NCBI GenBank assembly: GCA_944321345.1
Contig: CALUKY010000011.1
Span: forward strand, 1-64,000
Origin: an uncultured Paraprevotella sp.
Lineage (GTDB): Bacteria > Bacteroidota > Bacteroidia > Bacteroidales > Bacteroidaceae
Direction of reading: 5' to 3'
Length of the DNA: 64,000 nt
Positions within the stretch are counted from its first letter, which is position 1; every line of letters begins with the position of its first letter. Of this stretch, positions 32,168 to 42,200 are shown one piece after another. The position numbers and the translations under genes are program-made. The notes under the pieces are model-generated. The model was not told the DNA's origin and ran no database searches. It saw only the letters and a list, made by a program, of their open reading frames with translations.

Positions 32168-34393
32168 ATGAGATTTATTCTTCTTACCTCCATTCTCACC
32201 GGAATGGTCAGTCAGTCGTATGCCCATCATGCAACAGACCAGGATTCTATTGCAGTAAGCCGCTCTTTGGAACGTGTGGACATTTTAGCCAATCGCGCTA
32301 CACGAAAAAGCGGAACCGCTTACACAAACATCAGCAAGGAAGAACTGCAAAAAAGGAATCTGGGCAAAGACATTCCTTATTTATTAAGTCTGACTCCTTC
32401 GGCCATAACGACCAGTGATGCCGGAACCGGAATCGGGTACACCACTCTGCGCGTACGCGGAACGGACGCAACCCGCATCAATGTAACCATTAACGGAGTA
32501 CCTCTCAATGATTCGGAAAGCCATTGTCTGTATTGGGTCAATGTGCCGGACCTGGCCTCTTCCCTCAAGGATGTGCAGATACAACGGGGTGCCGGTACTT
32601 CGACCAACGGTGCAGGTGCTTTCGGTGCCAGCGTGAATATGCTTACCGACAATGCTGCCTTCAAACCTTCGGCATCTTTTCAAGGTACCTACGGTTCTTT
32701 TAATACACATAAGGAAATGTTCCGTGCCGCAACCGGTCTGATAAACGATCACTGGACCTTTGATGCCCGGTTATCCAATATCGGGAGTGACGGATACATC
32801 GACCGAGCCTCATCCCATCTGCAGTCTTTCTTCACACAGGGAGCTTTCTATTCGCATGCCACATCCGTAAAGCTGCTTGTCTTCGGAGGAAAAGAAAAGA
32901 CCTATCATGCCTGGAACTATGCCAGCAAAGAAGAGATGAAGCAGTACGGACGTACGTTCAACTCCTGCGGTATGTATACGGACGGTGAAGGAAATATCCG
33001 CTTTTATGAAAACCAGAATGATATTTACAACCAGTTGCACAGTCAGTTGCTGATAAACCATACGTTCAACGCTTATTGGAAACTGAATGCAGCCCTGCAC
33101 TACACTCATGGCAATGGTTATTATGAGGAATACAAACCGGAAAGCAACCTGACCGAATATGGTTTGAAAAGCCGTCTGGACAAACAGGGAAACCGCTTGG
33201 ATGACGATCTGATCCGCCGGAAACAGATGGATAATGACTTTGCTGGCGGACTGGCGGGAATCGCCTACCGCAAAGGGCCCTGGGATATTGCTTTCGGCGG
33301 AGCCTTCAACAGATATCACGGCAAGCATTTCGGAAGAGTCATCTGGGTAAAGCAATATGAAGGAGATCTGGACCCGCTGCACCCGTATTACGACAGCAAA
33401 GCATTCAAGAACGATGGAAACCTTTATGTGAAGGGCAGTTATGACATAACAACGCAACTCAGCGTATATGCCGATGTGCAATACCGACATATCAGCTATC
33501 AGATAGAGGGAGAGAATGACAAATACAATCCGGCAACCGGAAAGATGCAGGAACTGAATGTAAACGAACATTTTAATTTCTGCAACCCGAAAGCCGGACT
33601 TAACTGGGAGATCAATAAAAGCAACCGACTGTATGCTTCTTTTGCAGTGGCTCAGAAAGAACCGACCCGAAACAATTACACCGAGATGAAACAGAACAGA
33701 CTGCCACGACCGGAACGTCTGCTCGACTATGAACTGGGATATCAGTTTCAGAACCGGATTGCGGCCTTGGGAGCCAATCTGTATTTTATGGATTATAAGG
33801 ACCAGCTGATTCTGACCGGCGAAGTCAATGAAATCGGCGAAGCCCTGACAGACAATGTACCGAAAAGCTATCGTCTGGGTGTGGAACTGACCGGAAGCCT
33901 GAAGCCTGTTGAGTGGTTCCGCTGGGATCTGACTGCAACGTGGAGCCGCAACCGCATCGTGGATTTTACGGAAACACTCTACGACGAACAGATGAATCCC
34001 TGGGTAATTCACCACGGAAGCACACCGATTGCCTTTTCACCGGACTGGACAGCCAATAACCGTTTCACATTCTCGTACCGCCAATGGGAAGCCGCACTCA
34101 GCACTCAATATGTAGGCAGCCAGTATATGACCAATGCCGGCCAGAAAGACCAGATGCTCGACGCCTATTGTGTCAGCAATCTGGACCTGAGTTACACGTT
34201 CCGCCCGCGTAAAATCAAAGAACTGGTTCTTGGTGTAAGTGTGTACAATCTGTTCAACACCCAATACGAAAATAACGGATATGCCGGAAGTTATTACGAA
34301 ACCGTTAACGGATACAAGGTGCGCCAAAGCTATGCAGGATATGCCGCCCAGGCCGGCATTCATGCCTTGGGACATGTATCCATTTCTTTCTAA
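32168..34393 (+). CDS. TonB-dependent receptor, probable thiamin uptake
   Basis: The predicted 741-residue outer-membrane receptor has a signal peptide (MRFILLTSILTGMVSQSYA), an N-terminal plug (about residues 40-160, with LRVRGTDATRINVTINGVPLNDSESH) and a 22-strand-type barrel ending in HVSISF. It should import thiamin or a derivative across the outer membrane using TonB energy. The basis is the TPP riboswitch directly upstream and the thiamin transporter and pyrophosphokinase downstream; such operons are known in Bacteroidetes. The frame is open upstream to 32075, but that part lies in the riboswitch, so the ATG at 32168 is chosen. Confidence 0.92.
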   Translation: MRFILLTSILTGMVSQSYAHHATDQDSIAVSRSLERVDILANRATRKSGTAYTNISKEELQKRNLGKDIPYLLSLTPSAITTSDAGTGIGYTTLRVRGTDATRINVTINGVPLNDSESHCLYWVNVPDLASSLKDVQIQRGAGTSTNGAGAFGASVNMLTDNAAFKPSASFQGTYGSFNTHKEMFRAATGLINDHWTFDARLSNIGSDGYIDRASSHLQSFFTQGAFYSHATSVKLLVFGGKEKTYHAWNYASKEEMKQYGRTFNSCGMYTDGEGNIRFYENQNDIYNQLHSQLLINHTFNAYWKLNAALHYTHGNGYYEEYKPESNLTEYGLKSRLDKQGNRLDDDLIRRKQMDNDFAGGLAGIAYRKGPWDIAFGGAFNRYHGKHFGRVIWVKQYEGDLDPLHPYYDSKAFKNDGNLYVKGSYDITTQLSVYADVQYRHISYQIEGENDKYNPATGKMQELNVNEHFNFCNPKAGLNWEINKSNRLYASFAVAQKEPTRNNYTEMKQNRLPRPERLLDYELGYQFQNRIAALGANLYFMDYKDQLILTGEVNEIGEALTDNVPKSYRLGVELTGSLKPVEWFRWDLTATWSRNRIVDFTETLYDEQMNPWVIHHGSTPIAFSPDWTANNRFTFSYRQWEAALSTQYVGSQYMTNAGQKDQMLDAYCVSNLDLSYTFRPRKIKELVLGVSVYNLFNTQYENNGYAGSYYETVNGYKVRQSYAGYAAQAGIHALGHVSISF

Positions 34394-34411
34394 CATTCAA
34401 AACTGACATCT

Positions 34412-34990
34412 ATGAATTATCTGGAACTGGCCGGTACCCTTGTGGGACTGGCCTATCTGTGGCTCGAATACAAAGCCAGCATTTATCTGTGGATAGCCAG
34501 CATCATCATGCCGGCTATCTATATTGTGGTGTATTATCAGGCCGGTCTGTATGCCGATTTCGGCATCAATATCTATTATCTGCTGGCATCCGTCTACGGT
34601 TGGATTGTCTGGAAATATCAAAAGAAGGAGCAAGAAACAACAGAAGTACAGGAGTCGGGCATCGGACATCTTCCGCTCCGCACACTCCCCATCCTGTTCT
34701 TTCTGTTTGTAACATTGTTTGCCGGCATCGGTTTTATTTTAGTCCGCTATACCGACAGCACTGTGCCCTGGTTTGACAGTTTTACGACAGCACTGAGTGT
34801 CATTGCCCTGTGGATGCTGGCCAAGAAATATGTGGAACAATGGCTGGCGTGGATATTGGTAGATATTGTATGCTGCGGTCTCTATTTCTACAAAGATTTA
34901 TATTTTACAGCAATTCTTTACGGTTTTTACACAGTAATTGCTATCTTTGGATTCTTGAAATGGAAACGTCTCATAAAAGCAGAACAATGA
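34412..34990 (+). CDS. pnuT: PnuT-type thiamin transporter (PnuC family)
   Basis: This 192-residue inner-membrane protein has seven or so hydrophobic segments and PnuC-family signatures (WLEYKASIYLWIASIIMP, LLASVYGWIVWKYQ, WLAWILVDIVCCGLYFYKDLY). PnuC members carry nicotinamide riboside; PnuT members, found next to TPP riboswitches and thiamin kinases, carry thiamin. Context assigns this copy to thiamin. Facilitated diffusion followed by pyrophosphorylation would trap the vitamin in the cell. It lies 18 bases after the receptor and overlaps the next gene by ATGA. Confidence 0.93.
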   Translation: MNYLELAGTLVGLAYLWLEYKASIYLWIASIIMPAIYIVVYYQAGLYADFGINIYYLLASVYGWIVWKYQKKEQETTEVQESGIGHLPLRTLPILFFLFVTLFAGIGFILVRYTDSTVPWFDSFTTALSVIALWMLAKKYVEQWLAWILVDIVCCGLYFYKDLYFTAILYGFYTVIAIFGFLKWKRLIKAEQ

Positions 34991-35622
34991 AAACAAATAC
35001 CACTGAATTTATTCCGGAAGCAGTCGTCGTAGCCAACGGTGATTTTCCATTCCGTCCCACACCGGTACACAAACTCAAATCGGCCCCTTACGTAGCCTGT
35101 TGCGACGGAGCCGCCAACCAGTATCTGGATTCCGGTCTCGTACCCGATATTATCGTAGGCGACAGCGACTCTATCGACCCGCAATACCGACGCCTGTATG
35201 CTTCTATCATTCATCATGATCCGGATCAGGAAACCAACGACCAGACCAAAGCTGTGCGTTTTCTGCAAAATAAAGGTTTCCGGAAAATAGCCATTGTAGG
35301 AGCAACCGGAATGCGCGAAGATCATACCTTAGGTAATATCAGTCTGCTGATGGAATATCTGAAAATGGGACTGGATGTGCGCATGTATACAGACTACGGT
35401 GTCTTTATTCCTGCAGAAAACGACTGTAGCTTCACTTGTCCGGTAGGCACTCAGGTTTCCATCTTCAACTTCGGCACACAGGGCATGACCGGTGAAGGCC
35501 TGAAATATCCGATCCGTGATTTCCAAAGCTGGTGGGAAGGCACCCTGAATGAAACAACCCAGGGAACTTTTACGATATATTGCCAAGGTTATTATCTGGT
35601 TTATATAGGAGAGAAAAAGTAA
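34987..35622 (+). CDS. Thiamin pyrophosphokinase
   Basis: The 211-residue protein converts thiamin and ATP to thiamin diphosphate and AMP. The CCDGAANQYLDSGLVPDIIVGDSDSI region (nucleotide and Mg binding), DPDQETNDQTKAVRFL and GATGMREDHTLGN are the characteristic blocks of this enzyme. Its ATG overlaps the pnuT stop in ATGA, showing translational coupling; the open frame upstream to 34810 runs inside pnuT and is not part of the gene. As the last step of uptake it makes the ligand sensed by the riboswitch, closing a feedback loop. No terminator is obvious downstream. Confidence 0.95.
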   Translation: MKTNTTEFIPEAVVVANGDFPFRPTPVHKLKSAPYVACCDGAANQYLDSGLVPDIIVGDSDSIDPQYRRLYASIIHHDPDQETNDQTKAVRFLQNKGFRKIAIVGATGMREDHTLGNISLLMEYLKMGLDVRMYTDYGVFIPAENDCSFTCPVGTQVSIFNFGTQGMTGEGLKYPIRDFQSWWEGTLNETTQGTFTIYCQGYYLVYIGEKK

Positions 35623-35676
35623 CCATAAAAATCCTCTGACTAATTTCACGGTTTCACAAAACCACTTCACCATTCC

Positions 35677-35709
35677 TTTGGGAACTACGCATTCTTTTCA
35701 CTACCTTTG
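35677..35709 (+). promoter_or_regulatory. Promoter of the MATE-MFS pair
   Basis: TTTG at 35677-35680 is followed after 21 bases by TACCTTTG at 35702-35709. Both elements and the spacing match the Bacteroidetes consensus well. The MATE ATG is at 35733. Confidence 0.65.
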
Positions 35710-35732
35710 CATGATTTTACAGAAACAAAGCA

Positions 35733-37145
35733 ATGAACAGAATTTATGAAGAGCGATTGGGTACCGACCGAATGCTGCCGCTTTTATTCCGGATGGCCCT
35801 TCCGGCCGTTGCAGCCCAGTTTGTTAATCTCTTATATAGCATAGTAGACCGAGTGTATATCGGTCATATCCCCGGAATCGGTACAGACGCGTTGGCCGGC
35901 ATTGGAGTAAGCAGTGCCGTCATCATCCTGATATCCTCATTTTCGGCTATTGTGGGCGGAGGTGGCGCCCCACTGGCAGCCATCGCCTTAGGACAAGGAG
36001 ACCGACAACGTGCCGGACAGATTTTAGGCAACGGCTTCATGCTGCTGTTAGTCTTTACGCTGATCACCACTCTTCTGACTTATCTCTTTATGACACCGAT
36101 ACTCTCTTTTGCAGGAGCATCGGGCAATACCATGGGATATGCGCGTGATTACCTGTCAATCTACCTGATCGGAACTCTTTTTGTTGAGTTGTCTGTAGGA
36201 TTAAATACCTTCATCAATACTCAGGGACGCCCATCCATAGCCATGTGGTCGGTCATCATCGGCGCCATACTGAATATTGTGCTTGATCCCTTGTTTATTT
36301 TCACATTTGATATGGGAGTAAAAGGAGCCGCATACGCCACAATCATTTCACAAGCCTGCAGCGCAGCATGGGTACTTCATTTTCTCACCTCTTCAAAAGC
36401 AACATTACGGTTGGAAAAGCGTTTCTTGAAATGGAAAAACAGTATCGTGTTTTCCATACTTGGTCTGGGTATATCTCCTTTTATTATGGCCAGCACGGAA
36501 AGCCTGGTAGGTTTTGTTCTGAACAGCAGTTTAAAGGAATTCGGAGACATTTATATAAGCGCCTTGGCCATCATGCAAAGCGCCATGCTGTTTGTCAGTG
36601 TGCCGCTTACCGGATTTGCGCAGGGGTTTGTACCCGTAGCCAGTTATAATTATGGACATGGCAACCGCAGCCGCCTGAAAGAGTGCTTTCGAATTGTAGT
36701 CGTCACGATGTTTTCTTTCAACCTTATCCTCATCGTGCTCATGCTCCTCTTCCCTCATACCGTAGCAGCCGCCTTTACCAATGACTCCAGACTGATTCAG
36801 ACCGTAGAAACGGCACTACCCATATTCCTGACCGGAATGAGCATATTCGGTCTGCAACGTGCCTGCCAGAACATGTTTGTAGCCTTAGGAGCCGCAAAAA
36901 TCTCCGTATTCATAGCACTGCTCCGGAAAGTAATCCTTTTGGTTCCGTTGGCACTGATCCTACCCAATTTCTGGGGAGTTAAAGGCGTATTTGCGGCTGA
37001 ATCCATTTCCGATGCTACAGCCGCCATCTGTTGTACCCTAATCTTTGCATTCCAATTTCCACGCATACTGGCAAAAATGGAAACAACTGATTCTATAAGA
37101 AACAGAATGCTTGAGCAAACCACCATGCAATCAGAAACATTATGA
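35733..37145 (+). CDS. MATE-family multidrug/cation efflux transporter
   Basis: This 470-residue inner-membrane protein has about twelve hydrophobic segments in two halves. GVSSAVIILISSFSAIVGGGGAPLAAIALGQGD and GLNTFINTQGRPSIAMWSVIIGAILNIVLDPLFIF are typical MATE (NorM/DinF-like) blocks. It should export drugs or metabolites in exchange for sodium or protons; the substrate is unknown. The stop overlaps the next start (ATGA), so it is coupled to the MFS transporter gene. Confidence 0.93.
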   Translation: MNRIYEERLGTDRMLPLLFRMALPAVAAQFVNLLYSIVDRVYIGHIPGIGTDALAGIGVSSAVIILISSFSAIVGGGGAPLAAIALGQGDRQRAGQILGNGFMLLLVFTLITTLLTYLFMTPILSFAGASGNTMGYARDYLSIYLIGTLFVELSVGLNTFINTQGRPSIAMWSVIIGAILNIVLDPLFIFTFDMGVKGAAYATIISQACSAAWVLHFLTSSKATLRLEKRFLKWKNSIVFSILGLGISPFIMASTESLVGFVLNSSLKEFGDIYISALAIMQSAMLFVSVPLTGFAQGFVPVASYNYGHGNRSRLKECFRIVVVTMFSFNLILIVLMLLFPHTVAAAFTNDSRLIQTVETALPIFLTGMSIFGLQRACQNMFVALGAAKISVFIALLRKVILLVPLALILPNFWGVKGVFAAESISDATAAICCTLIFAFQFPRILAKMETTDSIRNRMLEQTTMQSETL

Positions 37146-38317
37146 AACATACCTTATTGGAAAATCAGGGTTTTCCCAAGGGATTACTCTACACACTGGC
37201 TATCATTGCCGGTATATCTGTGGCCAATCTCTACTATAACCAACCCCTGTTGGATGTCATGCGCCAGGACCTGAATTGTTCGGAAATGGATACCAACCAC
37301 ATAGCCCTGTTTACTCAAATGGGATATGCTTTGGGCTTGCTGTTCATCATCCCATTAGGTGATTTATACAGTCGGAAAAGAATCATTCTGACCAACTTCA
37401 GTCTGTTGGTAGCCTCATTACTGAGCATCGCACTGGCCAAAGATATCCGAATGATTCATCTGGCTTCAATCATAACAGGAACCTGTTCGGTTATTCCACA
37501 AATCTTTGTTCCATTGGCCGCGCAATATTCAGAACCGAAAAACAAGGGGAAAAATGTAGGCATCATCATTTCAGGTCTTCTTACGGGTATTCTGGCATCC
37601 AGGGTTATCAGCGGCTACATAGGCGAATGGCTAGGCTGGCGCATCATGTATTACATTGCAGCGGCCTTAATGGTGATATCAGCCATAATCATCCTGGTAC
37701 TGTTGCCCGATACCACAAGTAATTTTCACGGAAAATACACCCAGCTCATGCGTTCACTGGTACAACTCATACGCGATTACCCGGCTTTGCGCATCTATGC
37801 CATACGTTCGGGGCTGGCTTTCGGATCGTTTATGGGGTTGTGGGCTACCCTGGCCTTTAAAATGGCCCAAGCTCCGTTTTACGCCGGTAGCGATGAAGTC
37901 GGAGCATTGGGATTATGTGGTGTGGCCGGTGCCTTGTCAGCCTCCGTCGTCGGACGTTTTGTACAACAAGTCGGTGTCCGCCGTTTTAATTACATAGGCA
38001 CCCTATTACAGCTGCTGGCCTGGAGCCTATTCTACTGGGGAGGAAATGCCTATATAAACCTGATTCTGGGAATCCTGATCATTGACATAGGCATGCAGTG
38101 TATCCAACTCAGTAACCAAACCACCATGTTCAACCTCTGTCCAAGCGCTTCAAACCGTATCAATACGATTTTTATGACCACCTATTTTTTAGGCGGATCA
38201 TTAGGAACTTTCCTGGCCGGAGCAACCTGGACTCAGTGGGGATGGGGAGGTGTAGCCCTATCCGGAAGCCTTTTGGCTCTCGCCTCAATGGGAGTGACCC
38301 GGTTCAGCAAGTACTGA
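37142..38317 (+). CDS. MFS transporter
   Basis: This 391-residue inner-membrane protein has twelve hydrophobic segments of the major facilitator superfamily. The MFS loop signature is seen as IPLGDLYSRKRIIL after segment two, and LTGILASRVISGYIGEWLGWRIMYYIAA is typical of drug-proton antiporters of the YgaY/Bcr-like group. Substrate is not known. Translation is coupled to the MATE gene by ATGA, suggesting that two export proteins are produced together. A hairpin terminator follows. Confidence 0.9.
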   Translation: MKHTLLENQGFPKGLLYTLAIIAGISVANLYYNQPLLDVMRQDLNCSEMDTNHIALFTQMGYALGLLFIIPLGDLYSRKRIILTNFSLLVASLLSIALAKDIRMIHLASIITGTCSVIPQIFVPLAAQYSEPKNKGKNVGIIISGLLTGILASRVISGYIGEWLGWRIMYYIAAALMVISAIIILVLLPDTTSNFHGKYTQLMRSLVQLIRDYPALRIYAIRSGLAFGSFMGLWATLAFKMAQAPFYAGSDEVGALGLCGVAGALSASVVGRFVQQVGVRRFNYIGTLLQLLAWSLFYWGGNAYINLILGILIIDIGMQCIQLSNQTTMFNLCPSASNRINTIFMTTYFLGGSLGTFLAGATWTQWGWGGVALSGSLLALASMGVTRFSKY

Positions 38318-38346
38318 CAAAATCGCATCTTATAAATATTTTATGG

Positions 38347-38393
38347 AAAAAGGCTATAACATACTTACAAACGTAAGTTGCTATAGCCTTTTT
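38347..38393. terminator. Bidirectional terminator between MFS and DUF3332 genes
   Basis: Outer 12-bp arms (38347-38358 and 38382-38393) enclose an inner 6-bp stem (38363-38368 and 38373-38378) with loop AAAC. A and T runs at the ends suit termination in both directions. Confidence 0.85.
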
Positions 38394-38437
38394 CATATTT
38401 CAGTATATTTTCCGTTCTTGGAAAAACAGGATCTATT

Positions 38438-38986
38438 TTACTCTGCCATCAATGGAGTGGTATCCAACAAAGCCTGAAGTTCCTTTATGCCCTCTTCATT
38501 ATTGCTTACCTCAACAGTTTCTCCCTGAGGAGTATAAACCGTCAGTGTCCGGGCATCTTCATTGACACGTAACAGTTTTCTTGTTTCACCATTATGAGTA
38601 CAGCTCCATTCGTTAGTCTGTTCATCAAATGCCAATTGCATGCTGTCCTTTTTAGTCTCGTTCGTAATGGTATATCCGTTTTTGTCTGATTTAACCAGAT
38701 ATACATCCCCATTACTTCCTACCATACGCTGAGTTGTATGCGCGGCAATGAGCTGTGAGCCAGTCCAGAACTCAATGGTATTGAAGACAATCCAGTCCGC
38801 TGTGAAACAGAAGCCGTAAACCGGACTCAATAGGATACCTATAAATCCATTCAGATACTTATTTCCTGTTGCTCCCTGATTCCAGGACGCAAATTTATTC
38901 AACAAACCAAAAGATCCCATACATGAAGCTGTTCCCACACAAACACTTAGAGCCAGACACGGAATCAAAAACCAATTCTTTTTCAT
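38438..38986 (-). CDS. DUF3332 lipoprotein-like protein
   Basis: This 182-residue protein begins with a signal sequence ending in VGTASC, which fits a lipoprotein. The segment SFGLLNKFASWNQGATGNKYLNGFIGILLSPVYGFCFTADWIVFNTIEFW is characteristic of DUF3332, with a hydrophobic stretch that may lie in a membrane. The rest is soluble and beta-rich. The function of the family is unknown. It has its own promoter box (39088-39095) and neighbours of unrelated function. Confidence 0.85.
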   Translation of the reverse strand: MKKNWFLIPCLALSVCVGTASCMGSFGLLNKFASWNQGATGNKYLNGFIGILLSPVYGFCFTADWIVFNTIEFWTGSQLIAAHTTQRMVGSNGDVYLVKSDKNGYTITNETKKDSMQLAFDEQTNEWSCTHNGETRKLLRVNEDARTLTVYTPQGETVEVSNNEEGIKELQALLDTTPLMAE

Positions 38987-39087
38987 AATCTTCTTTTTTT
39001 AGTTTAGTTTATATTATTCTTTTGTTATGGAAGAATACATCTCGTTCGAAATAATATCCAAAGCCACTGATGTGAGCCTTCCGGTTA

Positions 39088-39095
39088 CAAAAATA
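39088..39095 (-). promoter_or_regulatory. Candidate -7 box for the DUF3332 gene
   Basis: Minus-strand TATTTTTG, an exact consensus match about 100 bases upstream of the ATG, which leaves a fairly long leader. Confidence 0.4.
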
Positions 39096-39170
39096 AAAAT
39101 AATTATTCAACATACTAATTATTATTCTTCTTTTTACCTTATTTTTTTGAAATTTGTGAGTATCCAATAA

Positions 39171-39222
39171 AAAAGCGTTCCCGTGAGTCTGCCGGCAGAC
39201 TCACGGGAACGCTTTTCGTTTT
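39171..39222 (-). terminator. Terminator after the sulfatase gene, 46-bp perfect palindrome
   Basis: Arms of 23 bp (39171-39193 and 39194-39216) are exact complements with no spacer, centred on GCCGGC. On the minus strand it follows the sulfatase stop and leads into T residues. The stem is unusually long for a terminator in this window. Confidence 0.85.
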
Positions 39223-39236
39223 TTATAGACTACAAA

Positions 39237-42200
39237 TTAGTATATCACTTTCTGACCATTCTGAATATAAATACCCTTTGCCGGACGGCTTACACGACGG
39301 CCGGTCAAATCATAAATCTTGGCATCCTTCTTCTCAGCCTCTATCTGGTCAATACCTACATGTACGCCCAAATCCAGTTCCAAACCATCAGGAGCAGTAA
39401 TTCCGGTTCCATCCAGCCAAGCAGCATTTCCAGTAAGGTAATCTGATGTTACCGGCTGATAGCTTGCTCTGTCTTCTGCAACAAACAAATGGAAATAAGA
39501 CGCTCCTTCTGTTGCCTTGTAAAGCAAAGAACCCTTAAAATCATTGTTCTCCAATGAAGCAACTTCCTTATCCTGAATCTTCAAGGAATAGGTTTTTGCC
39601 TCATCACCTTTCAGGAGAACACCAGTCTCGGCAGGAACAGTACCTTTCACCTCTGTCAGGGTCAACAACTCACCGTTGACTTTTCCGGCAAATGCGGTCA
39701 AACCTTCCGGCATATCAACAGCTACCGGCAGATAAACAGAAGCGAAGTTTCCATCTGCAGACTTTTCGGTTGTCACATCGATATCGTTGGCATAGATCAA
39801 ATACCAGGCAGAAGCCGTATTCATATCCTCGGCATTATAGAACATCAAACGGGTTGTCTGCTTGGAACCGTCAATATTTCCGGATACGTGCAAACGAACG
39901 TTCTCATTAGAAGGCAAAGCTATTTTATACTGCATGTCGCCATAGGCAACAACCTTAAAAGCCTGAGCAGACTTAACATCTTCAGTAGCCTGAGCTGTAC
40001 TTCCACTGGCAGCATTTGTTGAACTGATATATTTACCGGTATTCAGGTTACGCAGATAGAAAGTACCTTCTTCTGTAGCGGCCTCTGCACGCCACAACGC
40101 ATTGGCATGTGTCTGGTCGGCATCAATAGCGGCAAAAGCCACCTTTGTAGATTCTTTGTGATCCGGATTGTTTACATCAATAGGTTCCAGATAACCACCG
40201 GCACCATTGCATGCTGTATTTCCGGTTGAAGCCTTACGGGCATAATTACGCAAACGATAAATCTTGCCGAGTTCCATACCCAAAGTCGGAGTTTTGGCAT
40301 AAGCATCTTCCAAAGCCTTCAGGTCTTCCAAATCAGGATCCTTCATAGCTTCTTCATAAATAGGAGTTACACTACTAATATCGTGAGCACCTACATAGTC
40401 TGCATTTTCCTTATATTTATTATAAAGTTCAGTAATCAGACCACTGATAGAATTTCCTGGTACTGCAGTAAACTTATATTGACTGCCTGGATCTGTCAGC
40501 TGAATTCCAGAATAGGTATTGATTACCCACTTCATATTAGCAGTACTTCCATTAGCAGTACCACGGTCATTCAAAAGGTCACCGTTCGGTGCCTTGATAG
40601 CATAACGTCCGAAAGAACCGATAGATATCAACTGGAATTCACCGGCTTCTTCGGTTTCATACTGCATATAAGGAGTAGTTACATCTGAACCGACATTGCC
40701 ACTATTCCAACCGGAACCGGTTATTCCGTCCACATAATTTACCTTACGGCCATCTACCGTATACATGGTAAAATGGGTTTCATCTGATCCCGGCATGAAG
40801 TAGAAATACTGCTTGGTAGCATCATAAGCATTGGCAAACTGCTCCTGAGTGGCCTGAATTGCCTTATAGCCATTATGCTCACCCAAAGTCCAGTAGAAAT
40901 TTTTATTTCCACTCTGACTGCCACGATTATCTGAAATAGTATAATAATATTTCACATCCTCAGTACTATACTTGAAAATACCGGCAGTAACAGGTACAGC
41001 CTCTCCTACTTCAACAGGAGTAGGTGCCTCATCTGGCCAAGGAATCACTTCACCGGTTTCCTTATAAGACGGACGCTGGGCATCATAAGCTTTCAAAGAG
41101 TCTGTCAATTCTTTTGACAATTCCTTTAACAGCTCAGGCTCTGCTTTTGCCAGATTATTTGTCTCACCAATATCTTCCTTGATATTATATAATCTTCTTT
41201 CCTGACTCTCCCAGAAGTAGATCATACGATAATCACCCTTCAAAATGGCTGAATAAGCACCGTAACCTTCCGCAGTATTCTGACTTTCACCCCACAGGTT
41301 CGGGAAGTGCCATATATTGGTTCTTGTACGTTCGATAGTCGGATCACGCAGAATGTCGGCAAAGCTCTTACCGTCTACTTTCTGTACTGTTTCGTAATCC
41401 TTCACGCCAGCCAGATCCAAAATGGTCGGGAAGAAGTCCTCAATCATAATACGGCTATGATTCTCAGAACCTTGTTTAATATTGGTATTACCTGGCCAAT
41501 AGAGCATCATCGGCTCATGGACACCACCTTCGTAGGCAGATCCCTTACCGCCACGTGCCGGCCAGTTCTGATCGTAATTAGCGCGACCCTGACGCACAGA
41601 AACAGCCTGTCCGCCATTATCGGCCATAAACAAGATCACGGTATTTTTTGCTACTTCCGGACGATCTTCCAGATATTTCATGATGTCGCCCAAACTCTTA
41701 TCCATACCTTCAACTAGAGCGGCATGATTAATTTCCTGAGTGTTCAAATTCGCTTGAAGCTGCTCATCAAAATAATTGGTATAATTACCGGTATACCGAG
41801 TGTCCGGATCATACGGAGAATGGATTGCATAATGAGACATATACAGATAGAAAGGTCTGTTCTCATTGATTGGCTTCTCAATTGCTTTAAGTGCCTCTTG
41901 GGTCAAAGCTTCGGTCAAGAAAGTTCCGGTTCCATAATAATCTTCTAATCCTGACACGTGGAAGCTACCTGAACCATACTCATTCTCAGCCAAATAACTT
42001 CCTGGACCTCCATTCGCTCCACCAGCAATATTCACATCAAAACCAAAATTCTCAGGATCAGCACCAGATGTAGTCAAAGAGCCGAAATGCGCTTTTCCAC
42101 AATGTATTGTATAATATCCCGCATTTTGTAATATCTCTGGGAAAGAAGTAATCGGAGTTCCATTATCCAAATCATGATCCGTAGCCACTGCTGCCGGCTG

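Noticed and set aside
32810-34015. 401-codon antisense open frame inside the thiamin receptor gene
   Set aside because: Long antisense frames arise from the codon use of this genome; the sense protein is clear.
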